A DNA stretch of 34,039 nt from Noviherbaspirillum denitrificans. Lineage in GTDB: Bacteria > Pseudomonadota > Gammaproteobacteria > Burkholderiales > Burkholderiaceae_D. Position numbers and translations under genes: made by a program. Every line of letters starts with the position of its first letter. Within the stretch, counting starts at the first letter, position 1. Where the stretch lies: the NCBI RefSeq assembly GCF_002211445.1, contig NZ_LSTO01000001.1:2221083-2255121 (forward strand), written 5' to 3'. Shown here piece after piece: positions 31,382-34,039 of the stretch. The notes beneath the pieces are model-generated. The model worked only from the letters and a program-made list of their open reading frames with translations, made no database searches and was not told the DNA's origin.

Positions 31382-34039
31382 ATGGAAATGAAAGTGCCAT
31401 CCCCAGTCGCCGAACACGCGCAGCAGAACGCGCATGTCGGCCGCCCGATGCGGCGCATCGAAGATGCATCGCTGCTGACCGGGCGCGGCCAGTACGGCGA
31501 CGATGTCGGCGTCAAGCCCGGCACGCTGCATGCAGCCGTGGTGCGCTCGCCGCATGCGCATGCGGTGCTCGGCCGGATCGATACCCGCCAGGCGGCAAGC
31601 GCGCCTGGCGTGCGTGCCGTGCTGACCGGCAAGGACATCGCGGACTGGTCGCGTCCCTTCGTGGTCGGGGTAAAGTCGCCGATGGAAATGTGGGCGCTGG
31701 CGATGGATCGCGTGCGCTATGTCGGCGACCCGGTGGCGGTGGTGATCGCCGAATCGCGTTACCTCGCTGAAGACGCGGCCGACCTGATCACCGTCGAGTA
31801 CACGCCGCTGCCTGCGGTGACCAGCATCGACGAAGCGATCCGCGAAGACGCGACGGTGCTGCATGAAGTTGTCGGCAGCAACGTGGTGAGCGACCGCCAT
31901 TTCCGCTACGGCGACCCGGAAACCGCGTTCGCCAATGCCGCACACTGCATCGAACTCACCGCGCACTATCCGCGCAATTCCTGCACGCCCATGGAAGGCT
32001 CGGTGGTGGTGGCGGAATACCTTTCCGATGAAGAAGGCTACGACGTCAGCTCCAACTTCATGGGACCGTTTTCCCTGCATACGGTGATGGCGCTCGCACT
32101 GCGCGTGTCGGGCACCAAGCTGCGGCACCGCACCTTCCGCGATTCCGGCGGCAGCTTCGGCGTCAAGCATGCGGTGTTCCAGTATGTCGTGCTGATGTGC
32201 CTCGCCTCGCGCAAGGCGGGCGCGCCGGTGAAGTGGGTGGAAGACCGGCTGGAACACCTGGTCGCGCTGACCTCGGCCACCGGCCGCCTGTCGACGATTC
32301 GCGCGGCAGTCGAAGCCGACGGCCGCATCACTGCCTTGTCCTACGACCAGTTCGACGATTGCGGCGGCTACCTGCGCGCGCCGGAACCGGCGACCTTTTA
32401 CCGCATGCACGGCTGCCTGACCGGTGCGTATGCGATCCCGAACCTCTTGGTGCGCAATCGCGTGGTGCTCACCAACAAGACGCCGGCCGGCCTGGTGCGC
32501 GGCTTCGGCGGCCCGCAAGTGTATTTCGCACTCGAGCGCCTGATGCAGCGCATTGCCAATACATTGGGCATCGACCCGGTCACGCTGTACCGGCGCAATT
32601 TCATCCCGGCCGATGCTTTCCCCTACCGGGCGGCCGCAGGCGCGCTGATCGATTCCGGCAACTACCAGCGTGCGCTGGAACTGGTGGAAGAAGACGGCAA
32701 GCTGGAACGGCTCTATGCGCGCCGCAAGCAGGCGCGCGCGGAGGGGCGCCTGTACGGCATCGGCTTCGCCGCCATCGTCGAGCCGTCGATTTCCAACATG
32801 GGCTATATCTCGACCGTGCTGCCGGCCGAAGCGCGCGCCAAGGCCGGCCCGAAGAACGGCGCGATCGCGGCCGCCACGGTCAGCATTGATCCGCTGGGCG
32901 GCGTCAACGTCGTCATCGCGTCGGCACCGGCTGGACAGGGACACCGCACGGTTTGCGCGCAGGTCGCCGCCGATGTCTTCGGCATCGATCCGGAAGGCAT
33001 CGCAGTCAATGTCGAATTCGATACGCAAAAGGATGCATGGTCGGTCGCGGCCGGCAACTATTCGAGCCGCTTTGCCGGCGCGGTCGCGGGCACGGTGCAT
33101 CTTGCCGCGTGCAAGCTGCGCGACAAGCTTGCGCGCATCGCCGCGCCGCAGCTCGGCTGCACACCTGACGAGGTGGTTTTCGCCGGCGGCAAGATCAGTT
33201 CGCCGCTCGCCCCCGACAAGGGCTTGCCCTTCCTGCGCATGGCCGCCAGCCCGCACTGGGCGCCGGGGCTGCTTCCCGAAGGCGTGGAGCCGGGCCTGCG
33301 CGAAACCGCATTCTGGACCGCGGAGCAATTGACCGCGCCCGACGAACAGGACCGCGTCAATACCTCGGCTGCCTACGGTTTCGCATTCGACGTGTGCGCA
33401 GTGGAAGTCGACCGCGACACCGGCCGCGTGCGCATCGACGAATACATTACCACCCATGACGCGGGCAAGATCCTCAATCCGGCGCTGGCCGACGGCCAGA
33501 TCCGCGGCGCCTTCGCGCAGGGACTGGGCGCGGCGCTGATGGAAGAGTTCCGCTATGGTGAAGACGGCAGCTTCCAGTCCGGCACCTTCGCCGACTACCT
33601 GGTGCCGACCACTTGCGAAGTGCCGGAGCCGACCATCATCCACCTCGAAACGCCGTCTCCGTTCACGCCGCTCGGCGCCAAGGGCCTGGGCGAGGGCAAC
33701 AACATGAGCACGCCGCCCTGCATCGCGAATGCGGTGGCCGATGCGATCGGCGCCGCCGATGTCACGCTGCCGCTCACGCCATCCAAGGTGATGTCGCTGA
33801 TCGGTATCGATGATCGTCCGCCATCCAAACCGAAAACCGTGCAGGCACCTGCCGCCGGCAAGGGGGGCAAGTCGCTCGCCGCGCGCGGCGAGGTGTTCCT
33901 CAATGCGCCGCCGGTCGCCGTGTTCGCGGTACTGCTCGATCCCGCCGCACTCGCGAAAGTCATCCCCGGATGCAACGGCCTCGAGCGCATCGGTGAAAAC
34001 CGCTACCGCGCCGCTGTGACGGTCGGTGTCGGCATGATC
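31382..34039 (+). CDS. Molybdenum hydroxylase large subunit (CoxL/XDH type) with CoxG-like C-terminal domain, 3' incomplete
   Basis: Open from ATG 31382 to the last base, 886 codons and unfinished. Residues 18-41 (HVGRPMRRIEDASLLTGRGQYGDD) open the usual first domain; the molybdopterin region has FRDSGGSFGVKHAVFQ, and the active-site loop is VRGFGGPQ (372-379). That loop is like xanthine dehydrogenase and lacks the Cys of true CO dehydrogenase CoxL. The catalytic Glu771 is in GLGEGNN. After a Gly/Lys/Ala linker (about 821-833) a CoxG/SRPBCC-like segment begins (GEVFLNAPPVAVFAVLLDPAALAKVIPGC), normally a separate membrane-anchoring subunit. Likely an aromatic or heterocycle hydroxylase; medium and small subunits are not in view. 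A long frame on the opposite strand is its shadow. Confidence 0.88.
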   Translation, partial: MEMKVPSPVAEHAQQNAHVGRPMRRIEDASLLTGRGQYGDDVGVKPGTLHAAVVRSPHAHAVLGRIDTRQAASAPGVRAVLTGKDIADWSRPFVVGVKSPMEMWALAMDRVRYVGDPVAVVIAESRYLAEDAADLITVEYTPLPAVTSIDEAIREDATVLHEVVGSNVVSDRHFRYGDPETAFANAAHCIELTAHYPRNSCTPMEGSVVVAEYLSDEEGYDVSSNFMGPFSLHTVMALALRVSGTKLRHRTFRDSGGSFGVKHAVFQYVVLMCLASRKAGAPVKWVEDRLEHLVALTSATGRLSTIRAAVEADGRITALSYDQFDDCGGYLRAPEPATFYRMHGCLTGAYAIPNLLVRNRVVLTNKTPAGLVRGFGGPQVYFALERLMQRIANTLGIDPVTLYRRNFIPADAFPYRAAAGALIDSGNYQRALELVEEDGKLERLYARRKQARAEGRLYGIGFAAIVEPSISNMGYISTVLPAEARAKAGPKNGAIAAATVSIDPLGGVNVVIASAPAGQGHRTVCAQVAADVFGIDPEGIAVNVEFDTQKDAWSVAAGNYSSRFAGAVAGTVHLAACKLRDKLARIAAPQLGCTPDEVVFAGGKISSPLAPDKGLPFLRMAASPHWAPGLLPEGVEPGLRETAFWTAEQLTAPDEQDRVNTSAAYGFAFDVCAVEVDRDTGRVRIDEYITTHDAGKILNPALADGQIRGAFAQGLGAALMEEFRYGEDGSFQSGTFADYLVPTTCEVPEPTIIHLETPSPFTPLGAKGLGEGNNMSTPPCIANAVADAIGAADVTLPLTPSKVMSLIGIDDRPPSKPKTVQAPAAGKGGKSLAARGEVFLNAPPVAVFAVLLDPAALAKVIPGCNGLERIGENRYRAAVTVGVGMI

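Noticed and set aside
31259-33643. 794-codon open frame on the minus strand
   Set aside because: It is the antisense of the molybdenum hydroxylase gene, whose plus-strand frame has clear domain motifs. The antisense protein is rich in Arg, His and Ala with no family motif, as expected for a shadow in high-GC DNA.
31382-34039. True aerobic CO dehydrogenase CoxL
   Set aside because: The active-site loop is VRGFGGPQ and lacks the Cys-containing loop of form I CoxL, so carbon monoxide is not a supported substrate.
1-34039. CRISPR arrays, tRNA or rRNA genes, prophage structural genes
   Set aside because: No evenly spaced repeat array, cloverleaf with CCA-type end, rRNA segment or phage structural motif was noticed by eye on either strand.

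Overview
The window looks like a chromosomal segment of a Gram-negative betaproteobacterium, most likely order Burkholderiales. The reasons are an OmpC-like porin ending in Phe, a Bug/TctC-type solute-binding protein, CoxL/IorB-type molybdenum hydroxylases with XdhC, short LysR, AraC and GntR-regulated catabolic clusters, and high-GC coding style. No rRNA, tRNA or CRISPR array was seen. Everything here was read by eye; no database search was run.

Left part (1-11.4 kb), catabolic chromosome. A nitroreductase 3' end, an HSD10-like short-chain dehydrogenase and a thiolase form a plus-strand run that suggests acyl-CoA or beta-oxidation-type chemistry. A FadR-type GntR repressor faces away from an orphan periplasmic binding protein gene, and a perfect FadR-type operator sits at the start site of that gene's promoter. 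Next is a self-contained module. An AraC regulator diverges from an operon for a fumarylacetoacetate-hydrolase-family enzyme, a PuuE-like deacetylase-family hydrolase and an MFS transporter. A TauE/SafE permease and a convergent porin follow. The same TGCxxxA half-sites occur upstream of the operon and of the porin, so the porin probably belongs to the same regulon.

Middle part (about 11.4-24.6 kb), accessory island rich in mobile DNA and defence genes. In order it holds an internally deleted IS66 relic, a hipBA toxin-antitoxin pair, an intact IS21 element, a Shedu-like nuclease that has lost its N-terminal half at the IS21 end, a divergently placed OLD-nuclease/UvrD-helicase pair (Gabija-like), an unidentified 235-residue gene cut in two by a complete IS66 element with a perfect 8-bp target duplication, and an HNH endonuclease gene. 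Several systems here are broken and others look intact, as in a defence island undergoing turnover.

Right part (24.6-34.0 kb), molybdenum-hydroxylase and acid-oxidation region. The island ends abruptly in a 5'-truncated IorB-like molybdenum hydroxylase gene. It is followed by its XdhC-type maturation factor and an AraC regulator. A GlcD-like FAD oxidase diverges from a LysR regulator. A Bug-type binding protein is followed by a second molybdenum hydroxylase large subunit, which runs off the window and appears fused to a CoxG-like domain. Two copies of a short GC-rich palindromic repeat flank the Bug gene.
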